A stretch of 53,643 bases of DNA from a virus: the IMG/VR virus record IMGVR_UViG_3300008267_000515, positions 1 to 53,643 of that record. One strand, 5' to 3'. Position 1 is the stretch's first letter, and every line of letters begins with the position of its first letter. The notes under the pieces are model-generated. The model worked only from the letters and a program-made list of their open reading frames with translations. It was not told the origin of the DNA and did no database searches. Shown in pieces: positions 33,447 to 41,066 of the stretch. Made by a program: the position numbers and the translations under genes.

Positions 33447-34430
33447 CTAATACTTAAGAGCTACACAGAAATAAGTGCCCGATACAGAACTCCACGTAGC
33501 AAGTGCCCCTATTTGTTTAGGGGATGAATAACTAGTCGTGTTGCCTAAGCCTAATTGACCGCTGCTATTACTTCCCCAAGACCATAGTGCGCCGTCAGTT
33601 TTTACTGCGCTTGAAGCGTTAGCACCACAAGTCACCTTAGACCACGTAGTTAACGCTCCAACTTGCATAGGGGATGAATAGCTAGTGGTGTTGCCTAACC
33701 CTAGCGCACTAGAACCTCCACTCCCCCACATCCATAGAGTGCCGTTGGTTTTGATTGCTGCGCCTACATAACTAGCCCCTGCAACGGTAGCCCAAGCAGT
33801 AAGTGCGCCTACTTGCATTGGGGAGGAGTAGTAAGTGGTGTTACCCAAACCTAATTGCCCAGTGTTGTTAAGTCCCCATGTCCAAAGCGTACCGTCTGTT
33901 TTAACGGCAAGGCACATACTGGCTCCCCCGCCCGCAATACTTGCCCACGTAGTTAATGCGCCAACTTGTTTGGGAGAAGAATAATCAGTCGTATTACCTA
34001 TACCAAGTTGACCATAAGTGTTTTGTCCCCAAGCCCATAAAGCGCCGCCTTTAATGGCAAGGGAGTGGTAATACCCAACAGCTACTTTAGACCACGTAGT
34101 AAGCGCGCCAACCTGCTTGGGTGAGGAGTAGTAAGTGACGTTATTTAAACCTAGCTGCCCGTTGTTGTTATACCCCCACGCCCAAAGAGTGCCGTCGGTT
34201 TTAGTAGCTAAACAATGGTAGTAACCGGCTGCAATAGTTGACCAAGTAGTAAGTGCGCCAATTTGTACCGGAGATGAGCGATTAGTTGAAGTGCCATCGC
34301 CTAGTTGACCAAGATTATTTTTACCCCAGCTATACAACTCATAGGTAAAAGTCGTGACATTAGTCTGCGCCCCCAAAGCGTTAAACCCCGGCTTGACTAT
34401 GCTACCTAGATTGTTATTCCGGATGCTCAT
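33447..34430 (-). CDS. RCC1-repeat beta-propeller tail protein, type B (6 blades)
   Basis: Encodes 327 residues with the KPGFNALGAQT anchor of type B. Only six RCC1 repeats are present, one fewer than in the other three proteins, and the length difference from the type B partner (47 residues) equals about one blade. One repeat also lacks the usual KTD (IKGGALWAWG), and one has GSGGSSALG instead of GQLG. A six-unit protein could close imperfectly or pair with another chain. The ATG overlaps the preceding stop by one base. Confidence 0.83.
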   Translation of the reverse strand: MSIRNNNLGSIVKPGFNALGAQTNVTTFTYELYSWGKNNLGQLGDGTSTNRSSPVQIGALTTWSTIAAGYYHCLATKTDGTLWAWGYNNNGQLGLNNVTYYSSPKQVGALTTWSKVAVGYYHSLAIKGGALWAWGQNTYGQLGIGNTTDYSSPKQVGALTTWASIAGGGASMCLAVKTDGTLWTWGLNNTGQLGLGNTTYYSSPMQVGALTAWATVAGASYVGAAIKTNGTLWMWGSGGSSALGLGNTTSYSSPMQVGALTTWSKVTCGANASSAVKTDGALWSWGSNSSGQLGLGNTTSYSSPKQIGALATWSSVSGTYFCVALKY

Positions 34431-34807
34431 TACGCAGCGATGCTCTCATAACTGATCGTGTAAGTGATTCCGCTTGATGTGCCAGACGTAACTACAATGG
34501 AGCTATTCTCCATCAGGTAGATCGCCGTTGTCTTGTCTACCGCTATCACCGAGGCACTCGCTGGCACTGAGATGGTAGAGATAACAGGGAAGTTCGTACC
34601 CGCACCAGCGGCTGCGTTGTTGATGGCTACCGTTGCGTTAACCGCCGAGGAGCCGTTGACGTTAGCGCAGACAATCTGGTTGATCTTAAAGACCAAGCCA
34701 GAAGATGCGGCATTAGACAGCAGCGTGTTGGCCGTTGTGTTAGCAGGGGTAAGGTACGTTGTCGTACCGTAGATTGCGGTTACTGCGACTATATTTGGCG
34801 AAGCCAT
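34430..34807 (-). CDS. Small beta-rich virion protein
   Basis: Encodes 125 residues, Thr/Ser/Ala/Val-rich, with alternating hydrophobic residues: a start ASPNIVAVTAIYGTTTYL, a KINQIVCANVNGSSA core, VISTISVPASASV, and a final ITYTISYESI. This is a compact beta-sandwich pattern found in small phage tail or head-attachment proteins. AGGAG precedes the ATG. It opens the RCC1 gene set in transcription order. Confidence 0.68.
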   Translation of the reverse strand: MASPNIVAVTAIYGTTTYLTPANTTANTLLSNAASSGLVFKINQIVCANVNGSSAVNATVAINNAAAGAGTNFPVISTISVPASASVIAVDKTTAIYLMENSSIVVTSGTSSGITYTISYESIAA

Positions 34808-34821
34808 TTGAGTTTCTCCTA

Positions 34822-35328
34822 TTATTGGGCGGCAAACGCGCCGTGGAATTTTTGACGCGCTTCATGGGCAACCAGTTCCGCAAGCTCAAAATCATCAAAA
34901 TATCCGATGTGTTTGATTGCCCGCCTCACGCCTACATACACTTGCCATTTGCTAATACGTTTGTGCCACACAACGCCTTTTGCCCCAGATTTGTTATTCT
35001 TGAACAACCCGCGATTTTGCATGTTTTCGCAACTATCAGCCACTCGAATATTTTCAACACGGTTGTCGAGCGAATTTTTATTGACGTGATCGACCTGCTC
35101 AGGCCACTGCCCGTAGTGCCACAAGTATACAAGTTTATGAACGCAGTAATGCTTTCCGGATATTTTAGTAATTAAGTATTTTTTGTCCGGCCTTTCTGCT
35201 CCACCCGTAGCAATAGAACCTATTTCCCTGCCAATCTGACCAGCAGGGCCACCGACCGCCACTTTGCGAATCAGTGCGCCGTCTTCTCGGTAGTCAAAAA
35301 GCCTGCGGACTTCTTCCTGTGTAATCAC
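34822..35328 (-). CDS. HNH homing endonuclease with AP2 DNA-binding domain
   Basis: Encodes 168 residues. The HNH core reads VHKLVYLW, then QVDHVNKNSLDNRVENIRV (about 78-97), then ENMQNRG. An AP2-like domain follows (SGAKGVVWHKRISKWQVYV, then HIGYFDDFELAELVAHEA). This is a free-standing mobile endonuclease that cuts at cognate sites lacking it, then copies itself by repair. It has a GTG start and lies between two tail genes without disrupting either. Confidence 0.92.
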   Translation of the reverse strand: MITQEEVRRLFDYREDGALIRKVAVGGPAGQIGREIGSIATGGAERPDKKYLITKISGKHYCVHKLVYLWHYGQWPEQVDHVNKNSLDNRVENIRVADSCENMQNRGLFKNNKSGAKGVVWHKRISKWQVYVGVRRAIKHIGYFDDFELAELVAHEARQKFHGAFAAQ

Positions 35329-35339
35329 GGGGTAGTCTC

Positions 35340-36071
35340 CTACAAACCAAAAATTAACGAGAAAGCGATGGCTTGGCCTACGGAGGCTCCACTCGCTGCT
35401 GGGGTTGCAAACGCTGGTGCGCCACCTGTTGTTGCTGTTAGAACCTGACCAGTGGTGCCTGCTGCTGTTGCTACAGGGACCGCCCCTGCACCGCCGCCGT
35501 ACACAACGCCATACTGCGTAAGCAAAGCCGATGAGGCCAGCGTTCCTGATGCTGTGTATGCAAGGACACCGCCAGAAGTGCCTGAAGCTAAGTTCGTGCC
35601 GCCGTTGGCAACTGGGAGGATACCCGTAACACCAGAAACCAAACTCACCGTGGGGTTTGCCAGCGTGACCGCTGCGCCAGCGCCAGCGCCATCCGTTACT
35701 ATCATCGCCTTTGTGCCGGTGGCAATGGTTATCGTAGCACCAGAGCCCTGAGCAATCGCAATTGACTGACTGCCGCTCGTAGCGTTCTCAATGATCCAGA
35801 CCTTGGATACCGTGTTCGGCCCCAGTGTAACGGTACGCGTTACAGTCAAGGACACTGCAGAGGTGATCTTCAGGTACAGCGAGCGCGTACCGTCAGCCGT
35901 TGCATCCGGCATCGTGAAGGTTTCATTGGCGTCAGCGGCCATCTGCTTGGTGCCAAGGCTAAACGCATCAGCGATCAGAGACAGGTTGGTGTTGGTGCTG
36001 GTGCCCCATGTGCCGTCTTCGTCCCCCGTGGTTATCTCTTTTAGTCGGAGGTCATTTACGTATGATGCCAT
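35340..36071 (-). CDS. Tail fibre or spike protein, short
   Basis: Encodes 243 residues. The N-terminus ASYVNDLRLKEITTGDEDGTWG is the phage tail-protein opening seen in many aquatic phages. The remainder is Thr/Ser/Ala/Gly-rich and beta-like, with a SGVTGILPVANGGTNL segment, a common phage fibre motif that precedes trimeric tips. It probably forms part of a fibre with the neighbouring RCC1 proteins. Confidence 0.75.
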   Translation of the reverse strand: MASYVNDLRLKEITTGDEDGTWGTSTNTNLSLIADAFSLGTKQMAADANETFTMPDATADGTRSLYLKITSAVSLTVTRTVTLGPNTVSKVWIIENATSGSQSIAIAQGSGATITIATGTKAMIVTDGAGAGAAVTLANPTVSLVSGVTGILPVANGGTNLASGTSGGVLAYTASGTLASSALLTQYGVVYGGGAGAVPVATAAGTTGQVLTATTGGAPAFATPAASGASVGQAIAFSLIFGL

Positions 36072-36081
36072 GTTTTAGCTC

Positions 36082-36945
36082 CTAAGCCGCTTTATCTACG
36101 CTGACCCATGTGGGGGTCTGAGCGTCGTTTATGTTACCCCAATTCGGTGTCTGTGTATCGTTGACATTTGTCCATCCAGCTATTCTAACGGTACCTACCG
36201 CGCCTACACCAGCTACTCCGGTTGGTATAACGGCATCGTCAACCGATATGACTACACCACCTACAGCCCCAGTCCCAGCTACGCCCGTAACAGCCTTTCT
36301 AACCAGCGGCACTACGTTTTGGACCGCACCCGTGCCAACCACTCCGGTCACTGCGACATCGGTATCGTACGCAGGGGTAACAGTGCCTATCTCGCCGTCA
36401 CCTTCAACCCCGGCAAACACCGGGGAAAGCGACACACCCGCCGCTTCAACCGCGCCAGTGCCCTCAACGCCGGTTACTGCAAACGTAATGCGTGGGACTG
36501 CGCTGCCTATCTGTCCAGTGCCTTCAACACCTACGGGGATAAAGATAGCCGCTATAACTAGGTCTACGGTGCCTACTGCGCCTGTACCTTGCACCCCTAC
36601 AGGGATGACGATGTCATCAACCTGTACTTCAAACCCGCCCATCTCTCCAACGCCTTGTACGCTAGCAGAGACGATTGCTACTCGGGTTAGTACGGTGCCT
36701 ACTGCGCCTGCGCCTTCAACACCTACGGGGATAACAGAATCATTTACTGCAGTTACAACGTCCCCAACGGAACCAGTACCCGCTACGCCTGTAACACCAA
36801 TATTGGCGTCATAGATAAGCGCAACGGTACCAACTGCACCAGTACCTTGAACACCGTCCACCACATAGGCAGGAGCGATGCCCCCGAAGCCATTAAAGCC
36901 CCAAGCGCCTTCGCCCCAACCTTTATTGTAGGTGGTCGCGCCCAT
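36082..36945 (-). CDS. Tail protein made of eleven GVxGTGxVG repeats
   Basis: Encodes 287 residues. After a short aromatic N-terminus (KGWGEGAWGFNGFGG) come about eleven repeats of a 20-27 residue unit with core GVEGTGAVGTV and often an IPVG lead. The repeats read as a beta-solenoid or stacked beta-strand rod. The C-terminus has two copies of a NDTQTPNWG-like segment (TPNW, TPTW). It is likely an elongated fibre part. Copies differ enough to keep the gene stable. Confidence 0.72.
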   Translation of the reverse strand: MGATTYNKGWGEGAWGFNGFGGIAPAYVVDGVQGTGAVGTVALIYDANIGVTGVAGTGSVGDVVTAVNDSVIPVGVEGAGAVGTVLTRVAIVSASVQGVGEMGGFEVQVDDIVIPVGVQGTGAVGTVDLVIAAIFIPVGVEGTGQIGSAVPRITFAVTGVEGTGAVEAAGVSLSPVFAGVEGDGEIGTVTPAYDTDVAVTGVVGTGAVQNVVPLVRKAVTGVAGTGAVGGVVISVDDAVIPTGVAGVGAVGTVRIAGWTNVNDTQTPNWGNINDAQTPTWVSVDKAA

Positions 36946-36953
36946 GAGCTATC

Positions 36954-37409
36954 TCACGCAATACGGATAATTGCAGTAGCTGCAGCGGCTGCAGGCATTT
37001 GAATCTGGAAATCACCGGAACTCACGGTCTGGTCGCCGCCAAAACTCAGCACCGCGCACGCAGAGTTTGAGTTGTTGGTGTTGTAAATCATCGCCCCGCA
37101 AGTTGTGAACGACGCGCTTGACCATGTGGTGTCAGCAAAGTCCGTAATAGCCGTAGTGCTGTCAGCAGTAGGAGTGACGTTAGTGAGCGTGTTGCCGCCC
37201 GCCGAGTACCCTGTGCCGCTAGCCTCATCGGTGTTGCCGGTAATGTTGGAGTAGTTTGTGCTCGCCGCTCCGTACGTGCCGGTGCCTGCCGCAGCAGATT
37301 TAAGCAGCGCGATCTTGAACACATCCGCGCCGTTGGTGAAGTCGTGAAGACCCTTGAGCAGCTCAACTTTAAAGCTGGTGGGCATTGCGGTAGTGACGGT
37401 AATAGCCAT
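36954..37409 (-). CDS. Virion structural (tail or decoration) protein
   Basis: Encodes 151 residues, Thr/Ser/Ala/Asn-rich, beta-like. The N-terminal FKVELLKGLHDFTNGADVFKIALLKS segment is conserved in phages, and the middle has SGTGYSAGGNTLTN and DTTWSSASFT motifs. Proteins of this pattern lie near fibre genes in aquatic phages. Role unknown. Confidence 0.68.
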   Translation of the reverse strand: MAITVTTAMPTSFKVELLKGLHDFTNGADVFKIALLKSAAAGTGTYGAASTNYSNITGNTDEASGTGYSAGGNTLTNVTPTADSTTAITDFADTTWSSASFTTCGAMIYNTNNSNSACAVLSFGGDQTVSSGDFQIQMPAAAAATAIIRIA

Positions 37410-37410
37410 G

Positions 37411-37698
37411 TTAACTCTCCAGTAATTTCACAAGTTCCGGGTGCCCAGCGGCGCGGAATCTATTTGCCAACGTAGTGTGATTAGACCGCACCGCTTGTTT
37501 CATGTAGTGTACTAACACCCCACGAATATCATTTTTGAACGCTTCCGCTTGATCGCGGATGACAGGGTGGCAGTTACCGCCTACCGAGATTATCTTGTTC
37601 AGCGCCTGCTCGGCTACTTCTTCAGGAGTAAAGCCTCGCCCAGACACCAGCGTTGCCTTGATCTCTCCTATTTCCCCACCACCCAACGCGCTAAGCAT
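37411..37698 (-). CDS. Small helical late protein of unknown function
   Basis: Encodes 95 residues, mainly helical, with two histidines and one cysteine in GGNCHPVIRDQAEAFKND. The pattern of this mid segment recurs in phage late operons, always small and next to tail genes. Start and stop closely touch its neighbours (8-base overlap with the upstream gene). Confidence 0.62.
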   Translation of the reverse strand: MLSALGGGEIGEIKATLVSGRGFTPEEVAEQALNKIISVGGNCHPVIRDQAEAFKNDIRGVLVHYMKQAVRSNHTTLANRFRAAGHPELVKLLES

Positions 37699-38326
37699 TG
37701 CCGGTCTTCCTCTTTATCTGGCCGTCGCGGTATGCGTCTCCACGCAGTTTACCGTCACCCACTTGAATAAGCAAAGTGAGTGCCTGTACGTACAACTTCT
37801 CATACAGCGCCACCATATCAACCTCACCCTTCTGGAATCGGATCGCTTCAACCAGTGCACCATTAAGCAGTGCGGAGTCAAACTCCTCGCCAAGCCAAGT
37901 AGTACCCGCCGTAACAATCGACTCTGGGTAGTACGAGAAGTGAATCTCAGAACTGTAACTGGCATCAGGGGTCGGGCCAAGTATGAACGAGTTCTGGTCA
38001 AACACCGCGTAATACTTAGGCTTAGCTGTATCGGTAGGGGTGGGGTACGCCTCGCGTATGAAGTTCACGTCTTTGTTTATTAAAAATTCATAGCTGCCGT
38101 TGGCGGCAATTACGGCCAAAGAGTAGACGTACAGCATACCCGTTGGCATCGTCAGGTACTTATTGCCAGAGGTCATCGACCCCGTTTGATTCTTACGAAA
38201 CGCAGGCAGGTCTACTGTGGTGTAGATTTTCTGTTCGGCCTGCTGCGTAAACATGGCGAGCTGACCTGCTGTAAACGTCTGTTCGCAGATGTCTTCTATA
38301 TTTGTCGTCAGTTCGCTGTAGTTCAC
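37691..38326 (-). CDS. Head-tail connector-like or virion protein
   Basis: Encodes 211 residues. An N-terminal helix region (MNYSELTTNIEDICEQTFTA) is followed by a beta-rich middle (YLTMPTGMLYVYSLAV, then INKDVNFIREAYP), a FILGPTPDASYSSEIHFSYYP beta segment and a C-terminal helical end. The same fold pattern appears in phage tail-tube-adjacent (gp6/gp4-like) proteins. The start is GTG 38326 after GGGGG. Placed among connector and tail genes. Confidence 0.72.
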   Translation of the reverse strand: MNYSELTTNIEDICEQTFTAGQLAMFTQQAEQKIYTTVDLPAFRKNQTGSMTSGNKYLTMPTGMLYVYSLAVIAANGSYEFLINKDVNFIREAYPTPTDTAKPKYYAVFDQNSFILGPTPDASYSSEIHFSYYPESIVTAGTTWLGEEFDSALLNGALVEAIRFQKGEVDMVALYEKLYVQALTLLIQVGDGKLRGDAYRDGQIKRKTGNA

Positions 38327-38336
38327 AGATCACCCC

Positions 38337-38504
38337 CTACGCCATCGGCCCACGGGCCATTGTGCCTTTGGTTGCCGCGCCATTGCCACGGGTTACATAC
38401 CCAGTGGTTTTTACCCCGGTGGACAGGTTTACGGTTTCAACTTTATACACTGAGGGTGTTGCGGGCATCACTACAACTTTGGGGCCATTGCCACTAGTCT
38501 TCAT
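38337..38504 (-). CDS. Mini-protein of the late block (RGNGAATKG motif)
   Basis: Encodes 55 residues, basic, Gly/Thr/Lys-rich. The C-terminal RGNGAATKGTMARG segment recurs as a small conserved piece in phage late operons. A perfect AGGAG lies 8 bases before the ATG, and the gene fits the gap between its neighbours exactly, ending 10 bases before the next start. Function unknown; a minor virion component is possible. Confidence 0.7.
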   Translation of the reverse strand: MKTSGNGPKVVVMPATPSVYKVETVNLSTGVKTTGYVTRGNGAATKGTMARGPMA

Positions 38505-38514
38505 AACCTATCTC

Positions 38515-38826
38515 CTAGAATATTACTATTTTTACGTACCCTACGGTACCACCGGCGTGCACGCCCAATACTGGAAGGATCAACGCACGTTCTTGCGGGA
38601 ACTCACTAAAATCGGGTCTTGGATTTCTAAGCGCTTGCGGATCATCCACTGGGAACTCGCCAAGGTGCAGCTGCGGGTGATCGGGATTCCAGCACTCGGG
38701 GCACGCGCGCACGTTTGTGTTTCTGCCTTTAACAATCAACTCCCGAAGCTCTCGGAGTTTGTACGGGAACCCGCACACGTCGCACAGCGATAGCGCTTTT
38801 TGACTGGAAGCAAACCGGTTGCTCAT
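38515..38826 (-). CDS. Small zinc-finger-like late protein
   Basis: Encodes 103 residues. Two CxxC pairs, CDVC (near residue 16) and CPEC (near 38), with the stretch between them basic and helical, indicate a zinc ribbon. A following NPDHPQLHLG segment and a beta-rich C-terminus complete it. A small protein of this design is common in phage late regions and may be a minor virion part or regulator. Confidence 0.72.
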   Translation of the reverse strand: MSNRFASSQKALSLCDVCGFPYKLRELRELIVKGRNTNVRACPECWNPDHPQLHLGEFPVDDPQALRNPRPDFSEFPQERALILPVLGVHAGGTVGYVKIVIF

Positions 38827-38828
38827 CG

Positions 38829-39533
38829 CTACCTCGTATAATACATGCGCGGAACAAAGCGAACCGGGGCTTTCTCACGGTCCTCGCCGCCAGCCAGCTC
38901 AAACTGTCTCTCATATTCCGCTTGAATCATCGGCACTCGGGGCATCAGCGCGGGGTCTTTCTGCGCTATGTAATAGGCAAGCCCTGCAACCAGCGCCGGT
39001 AAGAACCTGAAGTTCACATCCGGTGTCTGTATCCCGCTTCCCGCGTCCTCAATCCTGCGCATACGCCAGTACTTTATTATGTAGTACGGGGCGTTAATGG
39101 TGCCTTGGTCTGGAACAGGCCACACCGTAACGACTGGGTTCTCTTGCCCCCGGTCAATATACAGCTGAATCGGCCTACCTTGGGTAAGCTTGTTGGGGAT
39201 AGTCGAGTACGTGGAGACGCTTATTCTGGAGATGTTCAGGTCTGACTGCGTAGACGCACTGCCCGCACCGGTGCGCACGACGTGCTCCAGCAGGTCTATG
39301 GTATCTGCCGGTAAGTTGTAAGACGCGACACCCTGACCTAGATTGATGGTGCCTTCTTCAATCGTCCACATGTTAATGCCGCGGTTCTGCCACTCAATGG
39401 TCAGCAGATTCATGGATCGACGCGCGGTACGAAGATCGTAACCAGAGCGCATCTCACGCCCAGCCCGCTCCCATGCTTCTTCTGCAATCTCGGTGAAGTC
39501 TAGGTTGAACGATGTTGTGCCCGAAGTTGCCAT
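38829..39533 (-). CDS. Head-tail connector protein (P22 gp4/tail-accessory-like)
   Basis: Encodes 234 residues. The N-terminal FNLDFTEIAEEAWERAGREMRSGYDLRTARRSMNLL helix pair and the beta-rich remainder with LGQGVASYNLPADTIDLL and ISVSTYSTIPNK match a widespread podovirus structural family that forms the ring below the portal. The C-terminal helix contains EYERQFELAGGEDREKAP. It should link the portal to the tail. Confidence 0.8.
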   Translation of the reverse strand: MATSGTTSFNLDFTEIAEEAWERAGREMRSGYDLRTARRSMNLLTIEWQNRGINMWTIEEGTINLGQGVASYNLPADTIDLLEHVVRTGAGSASTQSDLNISRISVSTYSTIPNKLTQGRPIQLYIDRGQENPVVTVWPVPDQGTINAPYYIIKYWRMRRIEDAGSGIQTPDVNFRFLPALVAGLAYYIAQKDPALMPRVPMIQAEYERQFELAGGEDREKAPVRFVPRMYYTR

Positions 39534-39543
39534 AGTTAGTCTC

Positions 39544-39993
39544 TTACGTTACAGGTCCGCCGAACAACCAAGCATCGCAGGTTCTAGCCCCCGCGCACTT
39601 AAAGTGAAACAGCTGGCAATACCCCAAGTTTGCAGCATCGCTAACTATTTTAGCATTTTTAGTCTCTGGGGTGTCCCCCTTTCCAGCCTCATGGCCTGAC
39701 AGCCCCGACTCTATACAACCCATCATCATGGGCGTCTGGACAAATGCCGCGCAGTTCCCGCAGCGGGCTGTCTTAGTTTCTTCGGGGCTTATCCCCCACA
39801 TCTCACCTAACCGGTCCCAGAAATCAGAGTTATCTTCGTCCGGGTTGAGTGGCCCGTACCCGTACTCTTCAATGGCGTGGTTCCTGTTTTTCAGGTTCAC
39901 CTCTACATCTAGCGTAGCCACGGGACATGAGGTCGGGTCTTTGTACCCCTTGACCAGTGCCGTTCCACGCTTGGACGTTTTTCTTTCCGCCAT
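39544..39993 (-). CDS. Cysteine-rich late protein of unknown function
   Basis: Encodes 149 residues. Seven cysteines fall mostly in the second half: CGNC near residue 78, GCIES near 92, GYCQLFHFKC near 125 and RTCDAW near 138. The arrangement resembles an iron-sulfur or structural-zinc fold and is recognisable in phage late operons. The ATG overlaps the previous stop (TAATG). Its role could be in the virion or in redox assembly, both inference. Confidence 0.72.
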   Translation of the reverse strand: MAERKTSKRGTALVKGYKDPTSCPVATLDVEVNLKNRNHAIEEYGYGPLNPDEDNSDFWDRLGEMWGISPEETKTARCGNCAAFVQTPMMMGCIESGLSGHEAGKGDTPETKNAKIVSDAANLGYCQLFHFKCAGARTCDAWLFGGPVT

Positions 39994-40268
39994 TACTTTT
40001 TCCTCTTCAGCGGATCAACCCGTTTAGGCGCTCCGGCAGGCTGACCTAAACTCTTCTTCTGGGCTATGCGCGAACTTTTTTCCGCAGAAGTCATTTCACT
40101 TGAGGTCTTCGGAGTTTTCTCGGAGACCCGCTTGCTCGGTCTACAGTAAGGCGTGCCGCGTTTTTCACCTTCTTGGCGACCGCACGCTTTGCCAGTGCGG
40201 ACGTCTTTCCAGTCCTCTTTGAACCAGCGTTTTAGCGACGCACCTTTCTCAGTTTTCCGGATGGCCAT
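39993..40268 (-). CDS. Small basic late protein with SLKRWFKEDW motif
   Basis: Encodes 91 residues, very basic. The N-terminal SLKRWFKEDWKDVRTGKACG segment and the CRPSKRV element with two cysteines are a small conserved phage pattern (DUF5872-like). The ATG at 40268 directly follows the previous stop and uses its GGGGG tail as ribosome site; an in-frame upstream start at 40304 overlaps the previous gene and is less likely. It may bind nucleic acid. Confidence 0.7.
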   Translation of the reverse strand: MAIRKTEKGASLKRWFKEDWKDVRTGKACGRQEGEKRGTPYCRPSKRVSEKTPKTSSEMTSAEKSSRIAQKKSLGQPAGAPKRVDPLKRKK

Positions 40269-40269
40269 T

Positions 40270-40443
40270 TTAGCCCCCGCGCTTACGGCATTTGGCAATG
40301 GCACCAGAGGCGTACGCTGATGGAAAAACTTTGTACGACGCTTTCACCTTATGGTAGCAGGCGTCTTTAACGGTTCCGCCTTTTTTAAAGGCAGGCCCGG
40401 GCAGCTTAGTGGGGGCCACAGCCCCCATCCCGCGACAAGGCAT
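40270..40443 (-). CDS. Mini-protein of the late block (PSAYASGAIxKCRK motif)
   Basis: Encodes 57 residues, basic, with Cys3, Cys29 and Cys52. The C-terminal FPSAYASGAIAKCRKRGG segment is strongly conserved in small phage proteins, which gives good support. It is followed immediately by the next start. Function unknown; basic mini-proteins of this type could condense or bind packaged DNA. Confidence 0.75.
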   Translation of the reverse strand: MPCRGMGAVAPTKLPGPAFKKGGTVKDACYHKVKASYKVFPSAYASGAIAKCRKRGG

Positions 40444-40448
40444 CACGA

Positions 40449-40652
40449 TCAGACCATCCGACCTTTGGTGTGGCCCTTCATGCAGCAGCCGTCACCGCGA
40501 GTCATCCCGCCTTTGGCGTAGCCCTTGGTCATGCCGCCACCCATCATTTTCTTGGTACCACAGGAAGAGCCGCCTTTGGCCATCTTCACAGTCACACCCG
40601 AGCCTTCCATATCCATACGCTTACGTGGGGACATCATCTTCATATCCATCAT
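40449..40652 (-). CDS. Mini-protein, Met/Gly/Lys-rich
   Basis: Encodes 67 residues with repeats of a KGGM-like unit (MAKGGSSCG, KGYAKGGMTRG, MKGHTKG), extreme in Met, Gly and Lys, with three cysteines. A GGAG site lies 7 bases before the ATG. It is coupled by ATGA to the upstream mini-protein. The composition suggests a disordered protein that binds nucleic acid or fills the capsid. Confidence 0.66.
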   Translation of the reverse strand: MMDMKMMSPRKRMDMEGSGVTVKMAKGGSSCGTKKMMGGGMTKGYAKGGMTRGDGCCMKGHTKGRMV

Positions 40653-40789
40653 TTCTTTGCTCCTTTGCGCTTATCAGCGCCGCTGAATTCTTTGCCTACC
40701 TTCTGGGGAACGCCCACTTGTTTGGCAAATTTAGGGTTATTTGCTACGGCCATCATGAACTTGCGCTGTCGTTTAGAAACGGCTGGCAT
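40649..40789 (-). CDS. Mini-protein, DUF3008-like
   Basis: Encodes 46 residues, strongly basic. The start MPAVSKRQRKFMMAVANNPKF is close to the MPAKSKAQQRxM opening of the DUF3008 small phage proteins. A GAGGT site precedes the ATG and the stop overlaps the next start (ATGA). Function unknown. Confidence 0.7.
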   Translation of the reverse strand: MPAVSKRQRKFMMAVANNPKFAKQVGVPQKVGKEFSGADKRKGAKK

Positions 40790-40796
40790 AACTACC

Positions 40797-41066
40797 TCAA
40801 CAATTCCAAGCCCGGAGGCTCTTATTTATCCTGCTGTTTGGGTCATTAGCCGTCTTAGCGCTGGTATTCTTAGCCTTCATCCCTGACATTCTGGCACAGA
40901 ATGACTTCTTTCTCGCTGCGGCTTTCTCTGTTTTAGGCTTCGGCGCGGGGGGCTTTAGCCCGGGTTTGCCCGGGTTTGCCTTGTTATAGCTCGCGCGGCC
41001 CTTGGCGTTTAGCCCGCCAGCTTCCGCTTTACCTTCTTTTCGAGTCCACGCCGGAGTTTTAGCCAT
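40797..41066 (-). CDS. Small basic late protein (DUF6321-like)
   Basis: Encodes 89 residues, basic. The pattern WTRKEGK, then GGLNAKGRASYNKANPG, then RKKSFCARMSGM and SRINKSLRAWNC is a distinctive phage small-protein signature (DUF6321-like). The start MAKTPAW at 41066 overlaps the previous stop by 8 bases and is preferred; an in-frame ATG 21 bases further up also exists. Function unknown. Confidence 0.75.
   Translation of the reverse strand: MAKTPAWTRKEGKAEAGGLNAKGRASYNKANPGKPGLKPPAPKPKTEKAAARKKSFCARMSGMKAKNTSAKTANDPNSRINKSLRAWNC

Noticed and set aside
28217-34430. Diversity-generating retroelement for the variable tail genes
   Set aside because: There is no reverse transcriptase and no template/variable repeat pair; variation would rather come from repeat recombination.
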